The notes under the pieces: generated by a model | Databases searched by the model: none | What the model was told of the DNA's origin: nothing | Seen by the model: only the letters and a program-made list of their open reading frames with translations | Program-made: the position numbers and the translations under genes | From: Fasciolopsis buskii | Taxonomy: Eukaryota > Platyhelminthes > Trematoda > Plagiorchiida > Fasciolidae | Assembly (NCBI GenBank): GCA_008360955.1 | Contig: LUCM01004142.1 | Coordinates: forward strand, 48,271-112,270 | Length of the DNA: 64,000 bases | Direction: 5' to 3' | In this document: positions 1-11,700 of the stretch, one piece after another | How the letters are laid out: each line of letters starts with the position of its first letter | How positions within the stretch are numbered: position 1 is the stretch's first letter

Positions 1-3000
1 GTGCAAGCTGAAGCATTCGCCAAATTATCAAGACTAACAAATTTCTTTTTTTTAGATAATAATTGCCCTGGGATTCGAAACTTTGAACTCTTGAGCGGTG
101 CGTCGTTATTTGCCTTTTGTCTTAATCCGTGACAATTAAGTTAGGGCCAACTATTAATCACTTTTCATCAGTAAGATTAGTTTAGTCCCAAGTTAACTTC
201 CAAGCATCGACAATTAATAACCAGTTAAGATAGTTTTGTGTCAGATATAGCAATGCGCTATTCAGGTTATCGATTAATGCTCCTCTTTCGGCTCCAAGTT
301 CTGGCAGATTCCACGAATCGACTATTGTTTACTTCTCCCAAACCTAGAGTAGACAAGTGGTGTTTGACGATCAAGCAATTCCGGTTGTTTCCAATCGGAA
401 AACAATTTTTCAGTAAATGGATTCTTGTTTAAATTTATTTGAATTCCATTATTGTCACTAAATCGGTGCTTACCGGATTCAAATTCGTAAGATAAGCTGC
501 TCATTCCAAACCCGTTTGCAGATCGCGAAACCAAAGGACATCAGGAAGCAAACCAATCAGCACAGTGAATTTATTTTAAACACACCCAACAGTCATAATG
601 TGACAATTAAATCAAATTTTTGGGCAAATCTAACAAAGAATTTTTGTGATTTTAAGGCAAATAATTGCAAATCTTTTCGCTTGTTCCTCAATATCTCACA
701 CTAAATTGTGTTTGCATATTTGTGCCAATATTTTATGGATACCTCTTCATTATTGCCAAAGCAAGAAAGTACACTTGGAGTATTTATGCAAAGATTTGTC
801 CAAAAATACCGGAAAAGTTCTTTTAGTAAAGCTTAGAACGTTTGCTGATTCCAAAATTTGTAAGCTATACTTTATTACATGGCACGGCTAATCGCATTTG
901 TTATCGTCCTCGAGAACAGAAAAGACAATCTGCTCAACATTCACAAATTAGATAGATGGCTACGTGTGATAAACCGGGTTGCTTTTGCACTGCACTTAGG
1001 CGCATTCTTTATCCAGTTGTGACGGACGTTTTTACCCAAAGCATATTTCATATAAGAAAATCAATTAATATCTAAAGGATCTAATCGTGCTCGTTTTGCA
1101 TTTTTTTGAACTAATGTTGAACTTCACAAATGACAAAAGAAACAACTTTTCTCTCATTTTCTAGCAAAATCCCAAAAGCTCAATTTTACCAATCGAATAC
1201 GAGTCCGGTTTTATGGTCTAGTTTAACGTGAAAAATCAGTTTGGATCCTGTTAATATCTGTCCCCGGATAAATGGAACCGGAATTGCAGTTCAGATGGGT
1301 TCGGATGGATGCTCGGCTTGCCGGATTTCGACAAAACTAAGGTGTGATGAAATCTCCATTTCAAAGGTTCAGCAGACGTAATTGAAATCCAAGTTTGCAC
1401 CAAATGGAGAAATCGAATAAGGGCTTGACTCATAGATGAGCATGTGTAAATTGTGCCGGTTATCATCTGGCCATCCATGTCGGTTGTCTACAATTCGTGT
1501 AAAATCGAGACTAAAACCATGTGGCCGCTGACCAATCCTCGGATGATAATGGATCTTTAGGTAAACAAATCCGCAGTGAAACGGCGCAAAAGTTAATTTA
1601 CTTTAGAACATGGATAGGCCAGGTGCATGTCGTGATAATATTTTCCAAAGTTCATTTATAAAGTGACCAGAATAAGTCAGATTAGCATTTATGTGCCTAA
1701 ATATCACATGTCACACCGATTCACACATACTATTTCTCCGATTAAGACATTTCCCACGCATGACGTTGGCTCTATGACATTGAATCTACTTCGATTGCTT
1801 ATCCTTGGACATAAATTAAGCAATAATACCAAATTATCAATGTCCATTACCTTATTTTGCAGATCTTTACAGGTCGATTTATTGCACTTCGAATTTGTTC
1901 CTAAAACACGATTAACGCTATTGGGTTTCGCTTTCAGATGGACTGGAGATGAATACCGATGATTTTCAATAATTATAAACAGCTGTGCACAGCTTCCTTG
2001 TTTATCCTTAGTTTGTCAGGTGTTGATGATGTAGGCGTTCTCAGTACCGAATTTGGCGTAAAAATCTTGGTCTGGGACCGAGGAATTTTAGGAGTCCCTT
2101 AGAATCATTTCTGATAGTTTACTTGTTTGTACTGTTTCGCACAACTCGAATGTTTCGGCATTAGGCCTCTTGTTCGACATTACACCGGTGACGATTTACG
2201 ACAAAATGGATGAAAAGCTATGCAATCCGTGCTTCGAACTTGTTTTGTTAAATATTGATGCTGAAGTTGATGAAAATATTTGATACATTTGTTCCGTTTC
2301 TCTGAAAAACATGTGGTTATTGCTGAATTAGCATGCGAAATACACCGACTTAAATCTTTAACGTTTGCTTCATTATTTCGTTTTTTTCCTGTATCCCAGG
2401 TCCAACGAGAACCAAGTGCATCTTTATTGCCCGCTCCAAAGATTAGGCGGTGGTGCAAAATTCTATCGTAAAAGTTCCCGAACCCAAAAAGCCGACTTTG
2501 TCTGAGGCAGAACAGTTTGATTTCGCATGCGTTCCTGGCAAAACAAGTGGTGGAGTTCCCCGTTCTCAAGTGACAGCAGATATACTATTACAGGTTATCT
2601 ATTTTCAGGATCAGATCCTTCTTACATTCTCTTCCAATATGGATGAAGTAATTGTACCAGGGGACATTCAAATTTCGCCGAATCAACGTCTTTCCCCATT
2701 TTGCCTCTTTGCTAGCTACATCGAATGTGTGACTGTGTTGAAGTTTGCACAGAAGATCCAAATGTTGTTCAAAAGACCGATGATGCTTGCTTACCGAAGA
2801 AACTGCTTCCACAGAGAAACAAGCAGATATTTCTCGTTGGTTTAGATGATGTATATTCAGGATATGAGTGCATTACTTTTCATCTTCAAAATTGCACACA
2901 CCTTGGTACTGGTGGCATATTTATTAAAACCTGATGTTAGTTCCACGTGTCAGATGCGTGCCGAATTTCGTTTATCACAACAACATTTCAGTACTCGTGA

Positions 3001-3479
3001 AAAATAAAAATTACAGATTTTCAACTTCGGAATCGAGGGGGCTATGCTTGGCTGATATTTCGATGAGAAATGGGGCAACTAACTACAGCACCAACGTACA
3101 GGAATTTTCACGGTTACAGCTGCGATGATCGTTTCTATCACCAATAACAGTTACCAAAATGTTAGCTTCACAGGCTGAGGCGTATCACAGCAACGAGAAT
3201 CATACAATTTCACATGCCCTTACAAGTCGGCATCTAATTCGCATAGTTTGATCTAGGTCACGGAAAATCTAATAATATGGACCCGTAAATAAAAATTTGC
3301 GAAAAATTAATTTATCTGGAGGATACGAATTCCATATTCTGCAGTTGGCCTGGTCTGGCGCGAGAAATTCGACCGGTGTAAAAGCGACAGGTATCGTGTG
3401 TCCCTTCGTGGCCATCGATGACAGGTAGCTATCATTGGGAAACACGTCTTAACAAATCCAGTTTGGTAATTATGAGTGT

Positions 3480-3625
3480 CCCGGACGTAGGCTGGTGGCA
3501 CAGTGGTAACACGTACGTTTTCCCCGGCTAGGAGTTCCGGGTTTAAACCCTGGGTGCATGGAAGGTAACACACCACGGATGAGCTCATATAAGCACGAAA
3601 CTCAAATCTGGTGCGTCCTGAAGTT
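3480..3625 (+). mobile_element. tRNA-derived SINE, family S1, with hammerhead
   Basis: A pol III internal promoter is visible: an A box (TGGCACAGTGG at 3496-3506) and a B box-like GGGTTTAAACC at 3539-3549, spaced as in a tRNA. Downstream lies a decayed hammerhead (separate entry). tRNA head plus hammerhead is the layout of the schistosome Sm-alpha SINEs. The outer limits are uncertain; related body sequence may extend back to about 3310. The head is not a functional tRNA gene, because no acceptor stem or cloverleaf can be drawn around it. Confidence 0.6.
3568..3616 (+). ncRNA. Degenerate minimal hammerhead ribozyme (S1)
   Basis: Stem I pairs 3568-3575 (ACACACCA) with 3609-3616 (TGGTGCGT), seven of eight pairs, closing directly on the core. 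The core strand at 3576 reads CGGATGAG against the consensus CTGATGAG. GAAA follows at 3597-3600, and the cleavage triplet would be ATC at 3606-3608. Stem III would be a single extra pair with a four-base loop, as in the minimal metazoan hammerheads. Stem II keeps only two of four pairs. The U4-to-G change and the stem II mismatches should make this copy inactive. The fold is seen directly; activity of an ancestor is inferred. Confidence 0.5.
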
Positions 3626-4286
3626 TAATTTAACCGGATGACGTGAGGTTTGTTTTTGAAAGATGTAGCTCAAAGAGCAAACAGGCGAGCGTACTTAGCG
3701 AAAAGTTTATCTAAGAGTTTTAATATAACAATATAGATATCGCCTACAATTTTAGACAAGTTGAACAGCATTAGCCATAACCTAAGACTTCTGAGACCTG
3801 GGTAACTGCTGCGATGCATGAACAGGGACGCGGGTAACTGTGTTCTGCTGTCTTTGTTTGCCTAAGACAGTAGAAAACATGAGAATAATCAAAAGGTCTG
3901 AGAACGCAGTACTTGGAAGACAGGTTTTTGAGAGATGACTACGAAACACTATGTAATTCCTGTTTTCGAATGGGTTTGATATAGAGAAAAAGCATCCGGT
4001 TTTCTAAGACAGCAGACTAAGAGGCTGTGTTTCTTTCACCATTGACCAACAGTAACTATGTACGAATGCAGGCAAGAACACCGTTTGAATTTGGAAAAAA
4101 ACTGTTACACGCTTGTTGGACTATCAGAGAAATATAATCTAACTGCATTGGTGCAGTCTTTTCAGCGTGAACGGTGCAAATACTGTTCACTGACTAGGTT
4201 CCTCATTTTTTTCTTCATTTGTCAGGGTTTCTCTGTGTCTTGTTGCCGATTTCTAAAAACTGAATGATTTATATGATTGTAAAACT

Positions 4287-4380
4287 TGCCTTAATAAAGA
4301 CTGCCCACGGCAGTCGAAACGTTGGCGCATTACATCTACCAACAACGCTGTGTTATTCACATTATATCCTTCACAATTTC
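4287..4380 (+). repeat. Repeat D copy (hairpin plus GAAACGTTGG)
   Basis: A perfect 7-bp hairpin (GACTGCC, loop CAC, GGCAGTC) is followed by GAAACGTTGGCGCATTAC and a conserved tail ending TTCACAAT. The same tail recurs at 19688-19752 (minus), 19758-19850 (plus) and 20185-20262 (minus). The bases 5' of the hairpin, TTAATAA, differ from the hammerhead core CTGATGA by transitions only, so this may be a decayed hammerhead of a Penelope-like or related element. The repeat status is certain within the window; the hammerhead reading is an inference. Confidence 0.6.
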
Positions 4381-5036
4381 AATGATTCATTGTTCTTCTT
4401 ACTGTATTGCTAATCATTTTCTTCAACAGAGCTATCCCATCATTGATCTAAGTTATTTGAACTTTTTTCGTACGACTACCGCTAGTGACTCGCATTACGT
4501 TTTTCTCAATCGAAACTGAAGTTGTCCGTGATTCGATTTTTTGTTTAGTCGCAGTGTGTGGTCGGTACTGAATGCGATCTTGCTTTTCCGTAATGTTTTT
4601 TGATTCATTGTTAAACAGACGCCGGATATGGTTTTCTTTTGGATCGAATTGTGGCACGGTAAACTGAAAATTCGTGTTTGTCTGAACATAAAGGAAATCC
4701 TAAAGATTTCAGATTATCCTCCGCCTGGCTTCATTTCCATATCGGCGTTGGTACCACCCACAAAGAAATATTTAGAATAAAGATTCAGCATGTACTCTTT
4801 ATAAGATAAATAATGTAGTACCTCTGGTTCATTGTCAATCTGGTGATGATTTTGTGAAGTGCCAAACTAAAATAAAGAAACGATAAACTGCACTAATATG
4901 TCCCACTCAATAAAATAAGAAAACGAAATATTTTCATTCCGAAAGTTCCAAAAAAGTAACAGAATAATACACAAGAAAGTCACATGTACACTAAGTGAGA
5001 TTAGTGATGGGATCCGTGGGAACACACTCGGTTGCG

Positions 5037-6388
5037 TTATTTGATTGGGTTGGTCACGGAAGTGCAAACAGCCAGGAACAACAGGACCAAATTCACCGTG
5101 CCAACAATAGGCCACGTGAGCATTGCGCAAGGTTGACTGAATGGACTAGTATTAGTCAGTTTGAGAAAGATAGCAGCAAACGTGTCAACGTTTTTGCTAG
5201 CACTTAGGCAAATTCGTACCAATGCATTGACTAGAAACAATGTGGTCGAAAAATTAATCCTATTCCATTTACATTTGGTTGTGTGACCTGGTGTTGATGC
5301 CGTTAGTCTAGAATTGAATGGATGTTGGTTCAAAGATCCTTGAGTGATTTCTCCCGAATTGCTTCTTGTGCAAAGTACAACAGAGTTATCTGTCAGAGTT
5401 TTTGATGTTTTCGTGTCTGTTTTCTCGTTGCTTCGAAGTCGTTTGAAAATAAATCGGAGTGCTTTCGCCATGTAAAATAAAATTATAATGACACTTCCCA
5501 AGTGAATGGCTTGTGGTAACATTACGAGTAAAATGAATTCCACGTAAACAAGGAAATGCATGTAAAAACTGTAATATTCTTGTCGTAGACTGCATGTGAG
5601 TTCTAACTGTATGACTACTGATCCGTTAGCAAGTTGATAGGTTACTGGTGTAACCCCTCCGATCATCCACGTGTAGTTACAAATTCCGGAAAATGACAGA
5701 GCAATGAACAAACTCATGCCAATTTTCAATTTCAGAGTACTCAAAGCAGTCCGACTGTAAGAGATATGTTGACTCTCAAGATTAAGCATGTTTTGTCTAA
5801 CAAGTGTCGAGGCACATGCACGCCTAAGCACCAAAATACGTTCAATACCGTACACCACCAAGATCCATTCGGCGACCAGTCTGGAAAATGTAAGTAGCAT
5901 GAATGTGAGCCTGCACCCGAGGTTGAGTGCTGTTCGATAGCTGATACTGTTCTGCACGTTGTCGAACATGACCACAGCCGGAATTAAGTATTCTGCCAAA
6001 ATTGTCAACATATCAAAGACCGTCAGCAACTGGATAAGGAACAGTTGACTCTGATCAAAATCCGTTCTTATCCGGCTAGTGGGGTCGGCATTAAATCCTG
6101 TTGTGTTATTCATAGGGCGTTGGTCTGTTATGCCAGTGGATATTTTGGGAAACTCATTAGCCTCCAAAATCTCGCCTTCTTTTGGCTCACGCGGATTGAT
6201 TTCCGACGACAATTGGAACCTGGAGCGCATGCAACGACGACAAAGGCAAGCTGTTTTATACAAACAACAACCACAATTTACGCTGCATTCAAAAGTTGAT
6301 TGCTTGAACTTTTGACATTCGGTGCGCTGTGGTTCATTTCGCCCAAAACGAAACAGGTTGCCGAAAATTCCCCGCGTTCTTGTAGTTC
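5037..6388 (-). CDS. Rhodopsin-family GPCR, main 3' exon
   Basis: A continuous frame of 459 codons on the minus strand shows the signatures of a class A receptor. TM2 has Asp135 (LTVFDML). TM3 starts with Cys168 and ends ERIL (192-195) in place of DRY. TM4 carries Trp250. ECL2 has Cys275, the likely disulfide partner of Cys168. TM5 carries Pro301. TM6 spans about 390-412. TM7 ends in Asn456-Pro457 two residues before the stop (NPIK). TM6 lacks the usual CWxP. TM1 is not in this frame. An acceptor (TTGTACAG) just upstream of 6388 suggests that the apparent Met-containing start lies in an intron and that TM1 is encoded upstream. A cysteine-rich stretch (residues 44-63) and about 100 residues precede TM2. 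The NPxxY tail and helix 8 are missing. The ligand is unknown; a flatworm-specific peptide-type receptor at the plasma membrane is plausible. Confidence 0.85.
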
Positions 6389-6416
6389 CTGTACAACATT
6401 CGACACAAGAAAACAA

Positions 6417-8414
6417 ACATTGAAAGGTGTGATTATCATGGCTTTCAAGGTCTTAAACTGAGTGAAACTTCACTCGGATTTTAGGAACGTAAGATTAGTA
6501 TAAATTGTTCAAAACGAAAGTTTGAAACCAAAATAAGAATCCTGCCCGAAACTTTTTTACGAACAAAAAGCCTGAGATTATGCATGAAATAAAACACAGG
6601 ATTTTCTGTTTTGACTTATTGCAAAATATGCAAACAAGACTGGAGTTTGTTTGATTTGTTTTATATTAAATGGGAGCCCATTGGACACCAGGCTTCAAAA
6701 ACTAACTAGTGAGCTGTTTTCGGTATATTCCGTTTGGTTTGAAATTCATAGAAACAACCGATGCGAGCCATTCAACCTACAGGTACAACCGTCCGTACAT
6801 TGGCTAGGCAAACAATGACTGAATACTAAGCAGAATGGTTCAGATCAGCGAATAGGGAATCCCGCAACATTATGGGTACCCTTTAGAAGTGTCGTATACT
6901 CGAGCATATGTTCATTCCTATTAATTCTAGATTAATGTCACCGTTTTTCTAGACATAATGGCAAACATAAATTTATCATTAAAAAGTAACCCCATGTATT
7001 CATATCGGTTTGCTGTGAATGGACTTTGATCAAAATGTCGTAATATTGGTTTCTTTAACTGGATGGTCTCAAAATCAAATCGTTTCATCAGAAGTAGCTC
7101 TAGTTTTCCAGACCTATAGTATGTCAAGGTTGCTGTTTCCGAAAACTGCAGCTTTTCGTAAAAATATATAACAGCAGTTAAATTTGAACAAACATTGCAG
7201 TTGCACGATCCTTGAAAATAAAACGGTCTGCCGTACTTAGCCGATCATCCACTTAACGGTGGAAACAGCGATAACACGTTAGATATGCCAATGTCAACTT
7301 CCGAGGGAGAAACACACGTACCCTTTTGAAAACCAAACCCAAATTGGATAAATTTGGCCCGAACGTCCTTGCCGTATCAACCAACTCCTTGTCTCCACTC
7401 AATGATACCTAACAAACTACCGTTCACTGTACTAGCATTTGTTGAGTACTATCTATTAGCTAGTCGGAAAACCAGCTCCATATGTTAGACAAGTAAAGGA
7501 ATGCGCCATCTTGAATGCTTCATTTTACGTGAGGATCGGGTGTAACGTGGACGAGTATGGTCATTCAGGTTGCGTGCAAACACGTTGCTGTAAAGTTGCT
7601 GAGTTTTACACCAGGAATAATTATGCAATTTGTTGGAACTAAAACCTCTCAAATGGTATTTGACACCGTGACAAAAATCCAAATATCCCGTTCATACTGA
7701 TTTATCAAACGAGAAAAAAAGAAAGCAACGAGTTCAACAAATCCAAGATTAAAATGTAAAGGAAAAATTAGGAGTCCTTCCATAAATTTTCCCAGCCCGG
7801 AATGGTATGATTAGTAAAATAACCGGCATGCGCATGAGTTATCATTAAACAAACAACTCAATGCATAATGAACAGAATTACTGCAAAACAATCGAGTAGC
7901 AATTAGTTTGAGAACGACGTCATCCGCAGGAGGATGTAAGTCAACAAACACCAGAATCGTCTTGGACAATGCGGTCAGCACGTCTACTAAAACCGCTGAA
8001 ATATACGAGCAAAATCATTAGATGACAAGACAGGTGGGGGAGAAAAGAATTTCAGTTAACATGAAATAGTATCCTTGTATATCGGCTGAGATGCAGTTTA
8101 TCACCGGTGGTGGCTGACTCAAGCTTGCGGTATAATTCTAATATTAACAATAACTAATGAAAGCTGAAATCAAACGCATCGACAAGACATTTGCCAGCCA
8201 ACTCTTGAGTGCAAACAAGAACCGATTCCTATGACAAGTGATCCGACTGTTGTTTTGGGAAAAAGAGGAAGCATACGAAAACTTCTGCGGATGTCGACAG
8301 CATCAATCGTGCCTTCATCCATTCTTCCGCTTGTACACCGACCATATTTGGACAGGGTGATGACATGACAGTTACAATTTTTTTATGGGGAACAGGTGCT
8401 CGGCCTTCCCCGCA
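6417..8414. other. No supported gene (about 2 kb)
   Basis: Upstream of the GPCR exon. It should hold the intron and any 5' exon with TM1, but I could not find a hydrophobic GN-containing TM1 exon with clean splice sites. No repeat family recurring elsewhere in the window was recognised. Confidence 0.4.
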
Positions 8415-9800
8415 CCACTAAAATTACCACAAGTCCTGACAGTCTGTCTACAGCACTTCTAGACATAGTGCTGTGATTCTGACGGATGCATTTACTTCTC
8501 TAATTAACTCGCCATTAATCTCATTTTCCATCCCGGACTGTTGGAGACCAGTCATTATTATTACCATCCCTAAGTCTAGCACTTATACTTTTTGACAAAA
8601 TGTTTTCGCCCCGCTGCCTTAACATCTGGTCCTAAACTGAGTAAGCATGCCATAATTAAGCGCCTGCATTCTTCCAAGAGTCCCCTGAGAACTCCTTTAA
8701 TTTCTCTTATGAATCTAACAGGTCCAATTTGGACAGTGTTGCCTCCTTCATTCACCATGTTTTTAAGTCTTTAAACGCATCAACAAAATCTGTGCATTGC
8801 ATCTTTCTTGCGTGTTCGTCGGCACTGGATTCTGTCCCACGGTGCCTTTTACTTCACAAATTGGAAACATTTGTTTGTCCCTGGTTTGTATTAGCATGTC
8901 TGTCTGATTACTTTAATAACCGAACCCACTGCACACGAATTAACGGTAAATCTTCAAAACCGCTGATTATCAACTCAAGAGTGGCACAAGGTTCTCTTCT
9001 TTCACCGTTTCTCTTCTCTACTTACATCAGAGACTTATCAGCTAGCTAACCCTGTGATCTATTTAAGTATACTGATGATGTCGCACTCTCCCAAGCTCTT
9101 TTCGAACAACGATGGTTTTCAAAGTTTTTCCATCAACCTATCTTCTGGTTATGATTTCTCTGCGCGAGCTGGTTCAAATCTCAATACATCTAAATGTTTC
9201 CAATGTATTTTCCCTTCCTCTGTCAGCCCACACATCTGAAATGTCTTTCGTCAACTTAAAAACTCTTGCCGGGATTGATTCTGTGAAATATCTAGGATTT
9301 GCTATTGGTAAAAACTTGAGGTGAACTTCTCACATTTCTACCTGTGTAAAGAATCTCTGACGTTTGTCATTTCAAATCCGGAAGCTTTGGCAATGCAAGA
9401 GGAACCCAAGCACCTTCTCCCGATTCGTATACCAATGTGTTTTTTCCAATCTCTGTTTACTGTTCTTCTGTTACTTATAAAAGACTTTAAAAGTATTTGC
9501 CGAGGGCTATCAATCATTAGTTGTGTGTCCTTCATACCATTAATTGAATTGTCCTCTTATCTATGTGATCAACACTTATCTGCTTGTGAGGAAATTGTTT
9601 ACAAGATACGTTTTGATCCCACGCGTCCTGTGCATAACTAGTTTTCAAATGTCCCTCTTATATTTCGACACGATCCGATTCTCGTTCCATACTATCTAAA
9701 GTCAATATCTATAGGAACTTCATTGCTACACATTTAACACGCATTTCAACAAACGATGACCGTGTTTTAGCCGAATCCCTAAGCAACCTATCGTAATGTG
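8415..9800 (+). mobile_element. Dead CR1-like LINE, reverse transcriptase 3' half
   Basis: Reverse transcriptase blocks appear in order on the plus strand but in shifting frames. From 8699 a frame reads NFSYESNRSNLDSV (fingers/palm region), then a degraded F-x-D-F-S-S-A-F-D block (FLACSSALDSVPR), then KPLIINSRVAQGSLLSPFLF (the PQG block, Gly altered). The active site YTDDVAL is at 9068-9088. The C-terminal region runs in several frames to a final stop at 9794-9796 (end SNLS). Stops at 9047 and about 9322 and several frameshifts make it non-functional. Endonuclease and ORF1 are absent, as expected for a 5'-truncated insertion. The block order fits the CR1/L2-type RTs known from trematodes. Confidence 0.85.
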
Positions 9801-10667
9801 ATATGATATTCCTCGATGATATTTTTCACATTTCTACAAGATGATGAGCGCAAATTCTTTTAGGTTTCCCATTTTAACTTTTACCCTCAGGTGTTGCGAC
9901 TGAAATACAACATTATTTGTTGTACACAAAAGTCTTTGCTATACAATGAGACACGATACAATAACTAGGACATTTAATTTCAGAAATGCAAACCTGATTT
10001 ATGAGTCCCAGTTCATCTCCATGCTAAGGTTATCATATCCTTAGACGTGGATGTTTCTCTGTACAGTCAAAATGCATGTGACCATCAGATGACGCACTCA
10101 TAAGAGAATCTTTCTGGTCCCCTGTTGTTGAGTTCTTTTCAGCCCCATCACCCCAAAATCAATACTTGAATTCAACCTCAGCGGAACCGTTGATGAGGAC
10201 GTTTTCCAATTAGACACTTGAATGCGAATTCATCTGTATCTATTTTGCTCTATGTTTCATAGTCAAGGATACTCGTTCTGTGACTGTGCTATAGACTTTA
10301 TAAAATATCTCAAAATTTCCCGGTAATCAAATACGCATTGAACATCTCGGAAAATAACAGACACATGTCATCTTTAACTAAAGCGTTATCACTTAGGGCT
10401 ACTTTAATCTTTCAGTAAAGAATACAAATACCACGTGATATTTAAAGCTTTCTCCGAAATTCATTGCGGTTTGATGATCAATAGATCGCTTAGTTCCCCT
10501 ACCAATTTGCATTCCCGAAAGCTCCATAGAAGGTGGCCATGAGTTGCTTTCCTTTTTGCGGTAACTAGTAATAATTACTTTTGTTTATCGGATATCTGCA
10601 TGACCCAGTGGCGAATAAAGAATTTCACAAGAGGCAGTCAGTACAAGCAAAGATCGCTTTTTTTCAG

Positions 10668-10740
10668 AAAAAGGACTCAACTGCTTTCGAGTGTCACACA
10701 GATTGCTGGTCCTTTACGACTACTAGTGTTCCTATTAAAA
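10668..10740 (+). CDS. Candidate 73-nt internal exon
   Basis: It is bounded by a strong acceptor (CTTTTTTTCAG) and a consensus donor (AAAA|GTATGTC). One open frame reads KKDSTAFECHTDC and onward; a second is also open. It lies on the same strand as, and upstream of, the four-exon model at 11701-12958 but cannot join exon 11701 directly: the required phase meets a TAG. An intermediate exon would be needed. No product is recognised. Confidence 0.35.
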
Positions 10741-11129
10741 GTATGTCTACTGAATCACTTGCAATGTTCCTAATATGTGAAACCTATTGGATTTAGAGAA
10801 GGTAGCACAGGAAGAATATCGCCGGAAATCTTCAACTCACAAACCAACTGAAGAACTATAGTGGGAGAAAGTACGCCGCAGTTAACATATATTCGTCCAG
10901 AAGCAATAGACAGCCTACAAAACTGTATATTAATCATTACGAGATGCTCTAGTTAAAAAATCTTTCTACGTCGTAAATGGCTGAATAAATGTATACGAAC
11001 TGAGATGTCTTATACATTAACGATCAACTGTCAGCAAGGGAACCGCGGTAAGGCAACAAATGTTAAAGATTCTATAAACAAGGAGCATTTCCATGAAACA
11101 ACCGGTTAAAATCTCCTGAAAGCTTTTAG

Positions 11130-11364
11130 TTAAAACTTAAATACACGTGACCAGAGAGCAGCGCATTTGCTGGGCCAGTTAATGAAACTACCCTGGTCGC
11201 AACCGGATCAACGTCGTCCAAATGAATTAAGCGTGAATGATGTAACCCATCCTACCTGGGCAAAAGATCGGATCATTTCTGTTATTCGTCTCAAAATATT
11301 GCACACTTCCTTTTGGCCCTTTTTGGTATTCATAAAATCAGTTCACTATAGTCTGTTTGCATAA
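11130..11364 (+). CDS. Candidate exon, unknown product
   Basis: Open frame containing LLGQLMKLPWSQPDQRRP and NDVTHPTWAKDR, then a hydrophobic C-terminal stretch before the stop at 11362-11364. The composition looks protein-like and it sits between 10668-10740 and the four-exon model on the same strand, so it could be the missing intermediate exon. Splice sites are weak. Confidence 0.25.
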
Positions 11365-11700
11365 GGGACTAATATAGTCAGTTCAAAGGAATTCGCCCAA
11401 ATGCATATTTTAATGTTATAGTGAACACATATCCCATTCGCGTATAACAATAAATGGAGCAGAGTACACTACGGTTATGTCTAATTGGTGTTAGTAATCT
11501 GTGCGTCAAAAACAAATATTCAAGGGTTTCAGATCAACTTTTCTTTCTGCCTCAAAAGTTGCACACTAGTATTAACAATAATTATTAAAGCAAGATTTTG
11601 AAGATTTTGAGGATTCATGAACCAGATCCGATTTCCCCGGTAAATTGTGTCGATTTTGTTCTTTTTTGAGAAACCCTTTTAGAGTCGAGTTTATGTTCAG

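Noticed and set aside
2388..2934. Cluster of open frames with AG and GT signals on the plus strand (e.g. VPEPKKPTLSEAEQFDFACV)
   Set aside because: Possible exons, but the frames overlap and no phase-consistent join could be made; a 129-codon minus-strand frame competes.
3491..3560. Possible functional tRNA gene
   Set aside because: Only the A and B boxes are present. There is no acceptor stem or cloverleaf, and the sequence continues as a SINE.
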